Source: Tubiluchus corallicola (Eukaryota; Priapulida; Priapulimorpha; Priapulimorphida; Tubiluchidae). From it: a stretch of DNA of 64,000 nt. The notes beneath the pieces are model-generated. The model did not search any database. It was not told where the DNA came from and was given only the letters and a program-made list of their open reading frames with translations. Position numbers and translations under genes: made by a program. This document shows positions 61,001 through 64,000 of the stretch, piece by piece (position 1 is the stretch's first letter; each line of letters begins with the position of its first letter). The stretch is from NCBI GenBank assembly GCA_030141605.1, contig JAQGDQ010000036.1, forward strand, positions 868,001-932,000. The letters are read 5' to 3'.

Positions 61001-63521
61001 CTTGTATAGCCACACATTTTGCAGAAGAGGTCGTTGCAGAAGATCACACGGTAGTCTGGCACACATGCATTGGCAATTACGAATTTGCGATCTGTAAATT
61101 TCAACAAGACAGAATTAATTTACGAGTCAGTGGTAATTTCTAAACAGATGCGAAGCAGCTATAACTGCTGGCAGTTTTTATGACGCGCGCTGAATTCGTA
61201 AATTACCATTAAATGAAATTGTTTTCAAGCTCGTTGACAAGCGGCAATCAGTTTTAATGTCTCTAACGTATTTTCGAGGAAGCCGTCAAATTCAATCACT
61301 GCTGGTGGCCGAAAAACATATGCACGGAAGCACAGTGCGAAATTTTATAATTTCATATCGTGTTGTACTCAGCGTACAGCGTACTAGTATAGTATACTAG
61401 TGGGGTATTAGCTAGCTAGCTATATTAGCTACGTAGCTAGCTAGCGGGGTATTACGAGGCGTTCAGACTAGCGAGTTTTTTCTCTGACAACAAACTCCTA
61501 CATTTGCTGGGATGAGTTGATTTACTGCGAGACGCGATTAACATGACGAGTTTCATGCAGTGAATAAAGTCAGCTTACGCTTACTGCCGAAGAGTAACTT
61601 TGCTTTCCACTTGCGAGTTATTTGGCGAGAAAATTCGCTAGTCTGAACGCACAATTTTTTTCACAATAATTTGCCAAAATTAGATGAGCGTTTTGCTAGA
61701 AGTTATAGTGAGAATGGCGTAACTGTGAGTCACGAGTAGATAATGGAGGATTTGGTGTTTCACTGTATTGAAACCACTTTACTTCTGAGTGAGCTTAAAC
61801 TGGTCAACTGCTAATATACTAACAAACTAGAAACTGTTCTCGTAAAATATATGGTTGTTGCAAAATTAAAAAGAATATAGAAAGATCTGCCATGAAAACG
61901 ATCATAAAAACGCACAAAACGTTTCTACACATCCATTCTGGGTGATGTGGCTTTGGTTGTTATTGTACGTTTATGCGCAAGTTTTTTTCGGGGTCTAGCT
62001 AGTGCATTATAAACAGGTTATCGACGCGAATCTAAGCATACAATGATACGTTTAACAATCGGCCAATACCATAATTTAAGTACTGTAGTTATGGATTCCT
62101 TCCTGGGAACTTTGTTCGAATGTTAAATCAAAAAACAAATGTGAAAACGAAAAAATTTATCCCAACTATGACTATAGTTTAGTAATTTATAAATTACATT
62201 AACAAAATTACTGATTTTATTTTTGTTTCCATTATTCTAGCTCTCCAGGGCTGCTGGTAACATGCAGCAAAGAATTAGAAGTTTGTTAATATCAATGATT
62301 TACTTGTAACCTACTAAAGCCATGACTGGCAAGTTATCGTTGCCATATCCATTATCGTTTGGATATACCATAGTATAATAAGTGATTATCTTAAGGACTT
62401 TCCTCCCTTTCCATCAACCCAATATATTTTATGTGATGGTCACCTGGTGTCTGCAAGTACATATTTTCTCAGTATAAATTTTAATAATAACTTACTTATC
62501 CCAAGTATAATGGCCTGGGCCAATTCCTGTATCAGTACCTCATCTAAAAAGCCCAGTTCATGCTGAAGCCTTCATGGTGTTTTCTTAAATAACCTCACAG
62601 ATTAAAACTATTATGACATCAGACCTGCAATACAGATGTGCACATTGCTATCTTGCGATTATAATGTTCTCCCTTCAAGTGTGTATTTTAATCTTAACGA
62701 AAAATTCAATAATCTCACTAGCCCTGCCCAGCCCAGACAAAAGCACCTCTCTTTTAACGAGTAATGATATAAGGAGAACAGAAAATTGTTTGTGACATGA
62801 CTGGCAACAGCTTATAAATTAAACATAATTGCAGCTCATGTCTTTCGAGCCTCGCTGTTACAGCAGCCTACAGGTAGGTTGAAAGCAATCAATGTTACCT
62901 ACAGCACTACACCATGATCAACGCTCTTATTGCATACAGCTACAGATTAAGCTTTAAATACGAAAGAGGACAAGCTTGATGACATAATTGCAATCGATAA
63001 TCGTTAAAGCGGCTTTTTGTTTTTGTTTTATAGTATTTTTGAGTTTTTCCTATCGTATGGATGATGATGCCACGGGGCTAACTAGCAGATTAACAAAGAT
63101 ATGGTGAAGGCTATTGTGGCTAGATAATTTCTGATCTAAAAATAATGGCCCAGATAACAAAATCCCTACAAACTAAAACTGATGCAGTTATTATTTCAAG
63201 ATTCATCCCCTATATCCTTCAATACAAATTTAAGGATACATTAGCGTTAGCGCCTTCTGAGGAGGGTACAACAGAAATTTTTGGATAAGGAAGAACGCAA
63301 CTAGTAATTCTATTAAAAGCATGGTAAGTAAAATGACCAAATAGTTTTTACAAATTCCAAAAATAAAAAACAATTTTATTAGTAACTTTTATAAACATAA
63401 ATGCTTAATTATATTAGTTTACAGATGTCATGTAAAGCTTACTTTGTCCTTCGAATCTTTTGATAATTGTTTCAATAAAGGTGTTACGAGGTGCTACATG
63501 CCCTCTCCGTATACCTGGCAT
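12158..63521 (-). CDS. KCNH2/6/7 (erg): ERG-type (KCNH2/6/7) voltage-gated potassium channel, 19 coding exons
   Basis: Nineteen exons joined with GT-AG introns and matching phases total 3480 bases: 1159 residues plus a stop, the same scale as vertebrate ERG channels. Domains: cap and PAS (1-~150), linker, S1-S3 (exon 8, ~317-468), S4 with [18 protein letters not shown]5, turret, pore with SVGFGN, and S6 containing LMYASVFGN (exons 9-10), C-linker, cyclic-nucleotide-binding homology domain (exons 11-12, ~671-819), a variable tail and a C-terminal coiled coil (exons 17-18). Known: ERG subunits form tetrameric plasma-membrane K+ channels with fast inactivation that repolarise excitable cells, and the PAS domain slows deactivation. 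The S6 Tyr and Phe that line the drug site of hERG are present. Introns 7 (22.7 kb) and 2 (6 kb) are much larger than the rest. Which vertebrate paralogue is closest cannot be decided; a single pre-duplication gene is likely. Confidence 0.96.
12522..12624 (-). CDS. KCNH2/6/7 (erg): ERG channel exon 18 (coiled coil)
   Basis: 103 bases, residues 1048-1082: [20 protein letters not shown] and [14 protein letters not shown]. Together with exon 17 it gives the heptad pattern of the ERG tetramerising coiled coil. Acceptor TTTTTCAG, donor CAA|GTAAGT. Confidence 0.85.
12773..13400 (+). mobile_element. TTAA-flanked MITE family, copy A
   Basis: Begins TTAAAGGGGAAGACAACG and runs through shared blocks such as TAATTTAAAATGTT, CGCAATGTTAACTAAAC and TTTCAAAGAGCTTTTAAGC. 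It aligns over most of its length with the complement of 32885-33565 and partly with 28313-28753. The right end is decayed. No coding capacity seen. Confidence 0.7.
13861..14065 (-). CDS. KCNH2/6/7 (erg): ERG channel exon 17 (C-terminal tail, start of coiled coil)
   Basis: 205 bases, residues 980-1047: [40 protein letters not shown] and, at the end, LASQIDSLQ. The end aligns in style with VESRLDALQRQLNRLE of the hERG coiled coil. Acceptor TAATTTCAG, donor CAACG|GTAAGA. Confidence 0.86.
14230..14930 (-). mobile_element. Non-LTR retrotransposon (LINE) 3' fragment
   Basis: On the minus strand, frame-shifted pieces read [20 protein letters not shown] (about 14820-14890) and, 300 bases on, [20 protein letters not shown] (about 14485-14560). 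These are the hallmark C-terminal reverse-transcriptase segments of jockey/CR1/L2-like elements (LYKALVRPxLEYAS...VW and RVVxxWNxLP). Frameshifts show it is dead. About 230 bases of possible 3' tail follow. Confidence 0.75.
15563..15880. mobile_element. Palindromic (foldback) element
   Basis: Left arm GTTTCGACTTGGACTGAGTC (15565) pairs with the right-arm complement CGTTTGAGACTTTATCAACT. Pairing continues past TTATAACTACGCATTAATTT on the left (about 15620) to the centre near 15720, arms about 150 bases with mismatches. Confidence 0.7.
16824..17178. mobile_element. TTAA-flanked inverted-repeat element (piggyBac-like MITE)
   Basis: TTAA at both ends. Left repeat GCCAAGCTTAGGTCGACCTG and right-end complement GGTCAGGCATAGGTCGACCT share AGGTCGACCT followed by GCGATGC-ACAACT. 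About 355 bases; too short for a transposase. Confidence 0.65.
18194..18271 (-). CDS. KCNH2/6/7 (erg): ERG channel exon 16 (C-terminal tail)
   Basis: 78 bases, residues 954-979: [20 protein letters not shown] and TSLHA. Acceptor GTGTTTCAG, donor GCAG|GTAATG. Because 78 is a multiple of three, skipping this exon would keep the frame. Confidence 0.76.
18703..19738. mobile_element. hAT-type element, non-autonomous, with internal hairpin
   Basis: Left end CAGAGGTGTGCAAATTATCT, right-end complement CAGGGGTGTGTTAACTGCGG. Flanks TTCAAGAG (18695-18702) and GTCAAGAG (19739-19746) match at 7 of 8 bases, the 8 bp duplication expected for hAT. Inside is a second hAT-like start CAGGGGCGACCACAC at 19142 and a long hairpin. 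The 175-codon open frame at 19301-19828 has no transposase motif I recognise. Confidence 0.75.
19183..19330. repeat. Long hairpin inside the hAT element
   Basis: Arm GATCTGCCCAGTCGTCTTTT (from about 19184) pairs with AAGAAGACGACTGGGCAGGT (from about 19307), and pairing continues through GATCATTCTGACTTGGTTAT. Arms about 60 bases, loop about 20 AT-rich bases. Confidence 0.85.
19949..20040 (-). CDS. KCNH2/6/7 (erg): ERG channel exon 15 (C-terminal tail)
   Basis: 92 bases, residues 923-953: [20 protein letters not shown] and [10 protein letters not shown]. Ser/basic-rich, possible phosphorylation region. Acceptor TTTCTTTAG, donor TCAG|GTGTGT. Confidence 0.78.
20524..20686 (-). CDS. KCNH2/6/7 (erg): ERG channel exon 14 (C-terminal tail)
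   Basis: 163 bases, residues 869-922: a basic stretch [20 protein letters not shown], then [20 protein letters not shown] and [14 protein letters not shown]. The basic patch corresponds in position to the RKRKLSFRRR patch after the nucleotide-binding domain in hERG. Phase 1 in, 2 out. Confidence 0.84.
20873..21020 (-). CDS. KCNH2/6/7 (erg): ERG channel exon 13 (C-terminal tail)
   Basis: 148 bases, residues 820-868: [20 protein letters not shown], a Ser/Thr run, then [17 protein letters not shown]. The CxxC pair is not a feature I know from vertebrate ERG tails. Supported by phase and splice sites (CATGCAG acceptor, CAG|GTTTGC donor). Confidence 0.82.
21832..22025 (-). CDS. KCNH2/6/7 (erg): ERG channel exon 12 (cyclic-nucleotide-binding homology domain, second part)
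   Basis: 194 bases, residues 755-819: [60 protein letters not shown] and FVLRD. Matches the KCNH domain end up to the usual LRD. Acceptor ATTACAG, donor GTGAT|GTAAGT. Confidence 0.96.
22818..23070 (-). CDS. KCNH2/6/7 (erg): ERG channel exon 11 (cyclic-nucleotide-binding homology domain, first part)
   Basis: 253 bases, residues 671-754: [20 protein letters not shown], then [36 protein letters not shown] and [11 protein letters not shown]. As in other ERG channels the fold is expected not to bind cAMP well. Acceptor TGCTTACAG, donor TTTTAG|GTATAA. Confidence 0.96.
23543..23742 (-). CDS. KCNH2/6/7 (erg): ERG channel exon 10 (end of S6, C-linker)
   Basis: 200 bases, residues 604-670: [60 protein letters not shown] and IDMNM. 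Tyr and Phe of the S6 drug-binding face (Y652 and F656 in hERG) are kept. Donor ATATG|GTAATG. Confidence 0.97.
25493..25898 (-). CDS. KCNH2/6/7 (erg): ERG channel exon 9 (S4, S5, pore, start of S6)
   Basis: 406 bases, residues 469-603. S4 [19 protein letters not shown]5 with [16 protein letters not shown], turret with [14 protein letters not shown], pore helix and filter [16 protein letters not shown], then S6 start [16 protein letters not shown] is diagnostic for ERG channels. Donor GGAT|GTAAGT splits the Ser codon of S6. Confidence 0.97.
26473..26928 (-). CDS. KCNH2/6/7 (erg): ERG channel exon 8 (S1-S3)
   Basis: 456 bases, residues 317-468. [36 protein letters not shown]1 [20 protein letters not shown], a Gln/Asn-rich S1-S2 loop, S2 with [16 protein letters not shown], and S3 [19 protein letters not shown]. 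The frame stays open into the upstream intron with an ATG 21 bases before the acceptor, so an unspliced start there would also be readable. Confidence 0.97.
28313..28753 (+). mobile_element. TTAA-flanked MITE family, copy B (internally deleted)
   Basis: Starts TTAAAGGACAAGAAAAGAGG and ends CATGTGCTTTAA, TTAA at both ends. Shares long blocks with copy C, for example TTCAAACTTCATGCAATGTT and GGGAGTTTAAATTTAC, but lacks about 240 bases of the middle. Confidence 0.82.
29777..29952. mobile_element. Short MITE with inverted termini
   Basis: Left GGCCCGTTTATACGTAACGC and right-end complement GGTCCCTTTATACATAAGGC, both continuing to a GCGGGAAACCGCG-type motif. 176 bases. Confidence 0.7.
31691..31765 (-). 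CDS. Candidate alternative first exon of the ERG channel (ERG1b-like position)
   Basis: On the minus strand an ATG begins [20 protein letters not shown] and KVRSK, 25 codons ending exactly at donor CTAAG|GTAGGA in phase 0. It would join exon 8 at [12 protein letters not shown] and give a channel lacking the PAS domain and linker. An in-frame TAA lies 16 codons upstream of the ATG. Vertebrate ERG1b transcripts start from an internal promoter and join the equivalent exon (VLSLG...). The short N-terminus has no sequence similarity I can recognise, and such a short frame could arise by chance in a 22.7 kb intron. Confidence 0.35.
32885..33565 (-). mobile_element. TTAA-flanked MITE family, copy C (full length)
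   Basis: On the minus strand it starts TTAAAGGACAAGAAAAGGGG and ends TTTTCTTGTGCTTTAA, giving terminal inverted repeats AG(G/C)ACAAGAAAA flanked by TTAA, the target of piggyBac-type transposases. 681 bases; inverted relative to copies A and B. Confidence 0.82.
36120..36300 (+). repeat. Dispersed repeat, copy 1
   Basis: Shares with 44765-44945, in the same orientation, AATGTTAGAA, GTAATTAG-AAAAT, TTTAAAGT(C/T)GCGATC and GTGCT(C/C)-TTTTG motifs at similar spacing. Identity is moderate; class unknown. Confidence 0.5.
36545..36655 (+). repeat. Tandem repeat, about 40 bp unit
   Basis: Unit GTAAGTGATAACTGTAAAAC followed by TACAAACTATT occurs three times, the third spaced more closely. Confidence 0.85.
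39001..39556. mobile_element. Palindromic element split by a solo LTR
   Basis: Left arm AACAACTTTTATTAAAAACT...CAAACGTTTCGACTGCAGAG (39010-39068) pairs with the complement of 39480-39550. Without the LTR the two arms of about 105 bases are almost adjacent. Confidence 0.75.
39114..39449 (-). mobile_element. Solo LTR
   Basis: 336 bases bounded by TGTTGT and ACAACA, with identical 5-base flanks GTATT on both sides (39109-39113 and 39450-39454). On the minus strand it has a TATA-like GATATTTAAGGC and, further on, AATAAA in CATAATAAACTAG. No internal retroelement genes adjoin it. The opposite orientation is not excluded. Confidence 0.8.
40807..41113. mobile_element. MITE family 2, copy 1
   Basis: Left end GCGTTAAGATCAGCGAATTT TCTCACC and right-end complement CGTTCAGACTGGCGGGTTTT match the termini of the 61459-61650 element. 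The interior is rich in ACTCGC/GCGAGT motifs. 307 bases, decayed ends. Confidence 0.6.
41961..42930 (+). mobile_element. pogo-type DNA transposon, defective
   Basis: A perfect 25-base terminal inverted repeat starts CCGTAAAACGGGG (41961-41985 and 42906-42930), with TA on both outer sides as expected for Tc1/mariner-pogo insertion. 970 bases. The motif GTGAGTTCGCCACC occurs in five places (two at the left end; about 42703, 42788 and 42906 on the other strand). It contains the decayed transposase start described separately. Confidence 0.9.
42213..42666 (+). pseudogene. pogo-type transposase N-terminal fragment, frame-shifted
   Basis: Three frames carry consecutive pieces: [14 protein letters not shown] then [20 protein letters not shown] (Psq-type helix-turn-helix, about 42213-42340), then [20 protein letters not shown], then [20 protein letters not shown] and a CENP-B/Tc5-type second DNA-binding segment ending at TGA near 42665. 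The order and motifs match pogo/Tigger transposases. The DDE catalytic domain is missing, so it cannot be active. Confidence 0.85.
43197..43255 (+). repeat. Trinucleotide microsatellite (GAT/GAT-like)
   Basis: TGATGATGATGATGATG, interrupted by GCTGATGCAGCTGCT, then more GATGAT and AATAATAA. Confidence 0.95.
44765..44945 (+). repeat. Dispersed repeat, copy 2
   Basis: Aligns with 36120-36300 in the same orientation; see that entry. Class unknown. Confidence 0.5.
46110..46670 (-). mobile_element. 5S rRNA-derived repeat (SINE3-like candidate)
   Basis: On the minus strand a 5S-like head (46668-46552) is followed without a gap by about 430 bases that are far more GC-rich than the surroundings, ending ACAGAAGGATGCCAACAACA with a short palindrome GATGCCAAC-GTTGGCATC (46136-46157). 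A long open frame (46206-46544, minus) has no recognisable domain. This layout suits a 5S-headed SINE or a transposed 5S spacer unit. Confidence 0.6.
46552..46668 (-). rRNA. 5S rRNA-like sequence, probable pseudogene
   Basis: Reads CATATCACGTTGAAAAC, TGATCACCGAACCTAAGCAA, CCTGGTTAGTACTTGGATGG and GTGACCGCCTAGGAATACC, the conserved 5S body including the internal promoter C box. Against a standard 5S it has one deleted base, several C-to-T changes, and a 5' end TTGGCATCG that no longer pairs with the 3' end TGTAGGC, so helix I is broken. Likely not a functional rRNA gene. Confidence 0.8.
49601..49699 (-). CDS. KCNH2/6/7 (erg): ERG channel exon 7 (linker, before the 22.7 kb intron)
   Basis: 99 bases in phase 0 at both ends, encoding [20 protein letters not shown] and [13 protein letters not shown]. 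The last part aligns with the THNVTEKVTQ segment that precedes VLSLG in hERG. Its donor AAA|GTAAGT opens the longest intron. Confidence 0.85.
50149..50300 (-). CDS. KCNH2/6/7 (erg): ERG channel exon 6 (linker)
   Basis: 152 bases, encoding [20 protein letters not shown] and ending LDYLHTRR at donor ACGACGG|GTGAGT. The acceptor AAGCAG is a NAGNAG tandem: the exon may begin at 50300 or 50297, both in frame and differing by one residue. Confidence 0.82.
50780..50811. repeat. AT microsatellite
   Basis: About 15 TA dinucleotides. Confidence 0.95.
51940..52025 (-). mobile_element. Possible tRNA-derived SINE head
   Basis: On the minus strand: GCATGGTAGTCTAGCTGTCA (A-box-like) and CGTTCAAATCCAGG (B-box-like), about 40 bases apart. 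The cloverleaf is not convincing, so a functional tRNA is unlikely. A second tRNA-like stretch may lie at about 52213-52260 on the plus strand. Confidence 0.4.
52687..52884. repeat. 106 bp tandem duplication near ERG exon 5
   Basis: AGCAACAGAATTCTTAAAAT begins at 52687 and again at 52793. About 90 bases, ending CATCATGAAAG, appear identical in both copies, pointing to a very recent event. It lies about 80 bases beyond the donor of exon 5. Confidence 0.95.
52967..53118 (-). CDS. KCNH2/6/7 (erg): ERG channel exon 5 (linker)
   Basis: 152 bases, encoding [20 protein letters not shown], a Ser-rich stretch and [15 protein letters not shown]. Acceptor AATTTAG, donor GCAT|GTAAGT. A competing donor-like GTGAGT lies seven bases upstream but does not keep phase with the next exon. 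Linker region, no domain. Confidence 0.8.
53999..54067. repeat. Two-copy tandem repeat, 36 bp
   Basis: AGGTC(A/G)AACAAGGATGC(A/G)TTACACATCA(C/T)TTGAA occurs twice in a row within intron 4. Confidence 0.9.
54487..54583 (-). CDS. KCNH2/6/7 (erg): ERG channel exon 4 (linker)
   Basis: 97 bases, encoding [20 protein letters not shown] and [12 protein letters not shown]. It lies in the poorly conserved cytoplasmic linker between PAS and S1, so the call rests on phase (1 in, 2 out), the splice sites (ATGCATAG acceptor, ACAG|GTATAA donor) and the open frame. Confidence 0.8.
54732..54869 (-). CDS. KCNH2/6/7 (erg): ERG channel exon 3 (end of PAS domain)
   Basis: 138 bases, encoding [18 protein letters not shown] then [11 protein letters not shown], the last PAS beta strands, and a Lys-rich start of the linker. 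Acceptor TTTTTCAG, donor TTAG|GTTAGT; phase 1 in and out. Confidence 0.93.
55795..55990 (+). repeat. Degenerate GACACAGG-type minisatellite
   Basis: Units of 15-17 bases resembling GGCATTTTGGACACA repeat about ten times with variation. It is the complement of the array at 57690-57870. Confidence 0.75.
56105..56350 (+). repeat. Two-copy tandem repeat with stem-loops
   Basis: A unit of about 120 bases occurs twice: AGACAGATAGATTAACCACA, TATAGTTGCC...CTTCGTTATA, GCAACTATAACAAAACCTGA, CAG...GGACGAGTA. Each contains TATAGTTGC pairing with GCAACTATA across a short loop. Confidence 0.85.
57403..57495 (+). repeat. Inverted repeat, left copy
   Basis: CGGGTGTATAACCAAGACAA GAATAAACGTCCTCATTCCT and following bases are repeated in reverse orientation at 58497-58590 with few differences; it may be the ends of one element about 1.2 kb long. 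Confidence 0.85.
57690..57870 (+). repeat. Degenerate TGTGTCCAAAT-type minisatellite
   Basis: About ten units like TTGTGTCCAAATGACC. It is the reverse complement of the array at 55795-55990; a few more units occur at 57125-57165. Confidence 0.8.
57920..58030. repeat. CT microsatellite, about 110 bases
   Basis: A long (CT)n tract framed by CCCTCCCTCCCT on both sides. It generates spurious open frames on both strands. Confidence 0.98.
58497..58590 (-). repeat. Inverted repeat, right copy
   Basis: Reverse complement of 57403-57495; see that entry. Confidence 0.85.
60385..60775 (+). repeat. Degenerate repeat with CGCCATTTTGAATT motif
   Basis: Three to four loose units: TTTCGATCCGCCATTTTGAA (60393), TTTCCGATCGGCCATTTTGA (60501), and later decayed versions ending at CTTTCGATC near 60760, with GAATTCTGCATCGA between them twice. 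Confidence 0.65.
60861..61091 (-). CDS. KCNH2/6/7 (erg): ERG channel exon 2 (PAS domain core)
   Basis: 231 bases, residues ~27-103. It starts NRKFVIANA and contains [23 protein letters not shown] and ends EIEFYRKDG at donor ACG|GTACTA. The same exon boundary after FYRKDG occurs in human KCNH2. The CCC triplet stands where vertebrate ERG has CTCDFLHGP. Confidence 0.94.
61092..63442. other. ERG intron 1 (2.35 kb)
   Basis: Contains a palindrome cluster (61383-61450) and one MITE (61459-61650). I see nothing else in it. Confidence 0.75.
61459..61650. mobile_element. MITE family 2, copy 2
   Basis: Left end GCGTTCAGACTAGCGAGTTT TTTCTC and right-end complement GCGTTCAGACTAGCGAATTT TCTCGCC are close inverted repeats of about 27 bases. 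192 bases. Same termini as 40807-41113. Confidence 0.85.
63443..63521 (-). CDS. KCNH2/6/7 (erg): ERG channel exon 1 (start codon, PAS cap)
   Basis: Encodes [20 protein letters not shown] then KRFEGQ (residues 1-26), the conserved ERG N-terminal cap and first PAS helix. An in-frame TAA lies upstream of this ATG, which supports the start. Donor ACAAA|GTAAGC leaves one base of a split codon. Confidence 0.95.
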
Positions 63522-63584
63522 GGCTGAAGTGCACTCTGTGTATTATTCTTGACGTGCTGTTGCATAAGTTTTGTGGCATTGCCC
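63522..63584 (-). other. Probable 5' UTR part of ERG exon 1
   Basis: On the minus strand an acceptor-like TGTTATAG precedes GGGCAATGCC, 63 bases before the ATG, suggesting a 5' UTR intron. A possible non-coding exon end with donor TTAT|GTAAGT is at 63765. The true promoter is then upstream, perhaps beyond the right edge. Confidence 0.4.
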
Positions 63585-64000
63585 CTATAACAGGAATGAA
63601 ATTTAGTCATAAATAAGCGAAAATTATTCATTTATTCATCTTTTTTTAATCAGTAATATGCATAGTCACCCAATCCTATTAACAGAAAACAATGGGCCAT
63701 AATAGATCAAGAAACATTCGTCTGAATTACCGAAATGAAGCCTGATTAGAACAACTATCTAAACTTACATAACAATGAATATTGCCACCCGTATTTTGCA
63801 CTTAAATTAACCTACGTGTTTGATCGAAAAACCAGAAAAAAGTAGTACTACTTTTCAAGTCTTTGGTAGAATTCGGTCCTGGAAATGGACCCACAACCAC
63901 TCATGGAAATCAAGCACGCTACGCAGAGCTGTTACTGCAATTATGGAAATTGTGCATATCGATCCAGATTCACAGCCATACACCAGCATAACTTATATAC

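Overview
The window is genomic DNA of an animal, most likely an invertebrate bilaterian. It is AT-rich, its genes are split by GT-AG introns, and it carries many short DNA transposons and retroelement fragments. I cannot fix the phylum from sequence alone. An invertebrate deuterostome such as a tunicate would fit, but a lophotrochozoan is not excluded.

Two protein-coding genes lie tail to tail. On the plus strand, positions 1-6985 hold the 3' part of a HIVEP/Schnurri large zinc-finger transcription factor: five exons, 1742 residues visible, with the 5' end outside the window. It has the family's single CCHC finger, the C-terminal ZAS finger pair with its acidic tail, and a Schnurri-type C-terminal finger cluster. 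On the minus strand, positions 63521 to 12158 hold a complete ERG-type (KCNH2/6/7) voltage-gated potassium channel. I rebuilt 19 coding exons whose splice phases all agree. They give 1159 residues: PAS domain, S1-S6 with an SVGFGN selectivity filter, C-linker, cyclic-nucleotide-binding homology domain and a C-terminal coiled coil.

Layout: 1-6985 zinc-finger gene; 6986-12157 intergenic, with a hAT end and another transposon end; 12158-26928 channel exons 19 to 8 (core and C-terminus); 26929-49600 a 22.7 kb intron; 49601-54869 exons 7 to 3; 54870-60860 a repeat-rich 6 kb intron; 60861-63521 exons 2 and 1 (N-terminal cap and PAS). The 22.7 kb intron holds a candidate alternative first exon (31691-31765). 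It has a start codon, 25 codons and a donor in the right phase to join exon 8, which is where vertebrate ERG1b transcripts join. This is the most interesting hypothesis in the window, and it is unproven.

The introns are a record of mobile elements: a 970 bp pogo-type element with a decayed transposase, a solo LTR inserted at the centre of a palindromic element, a hAT element with recognisable target duplication, a TTAA-flanked MITE family with three copies, a second MITE family with two copies, a LINE 3' fragment, a 5S rRNA-derived repeat, a possible tRNA-derived SINE, and several tandem or inverted repeats. One 62 bp tandem duplication overlaps the channel's stop codon.
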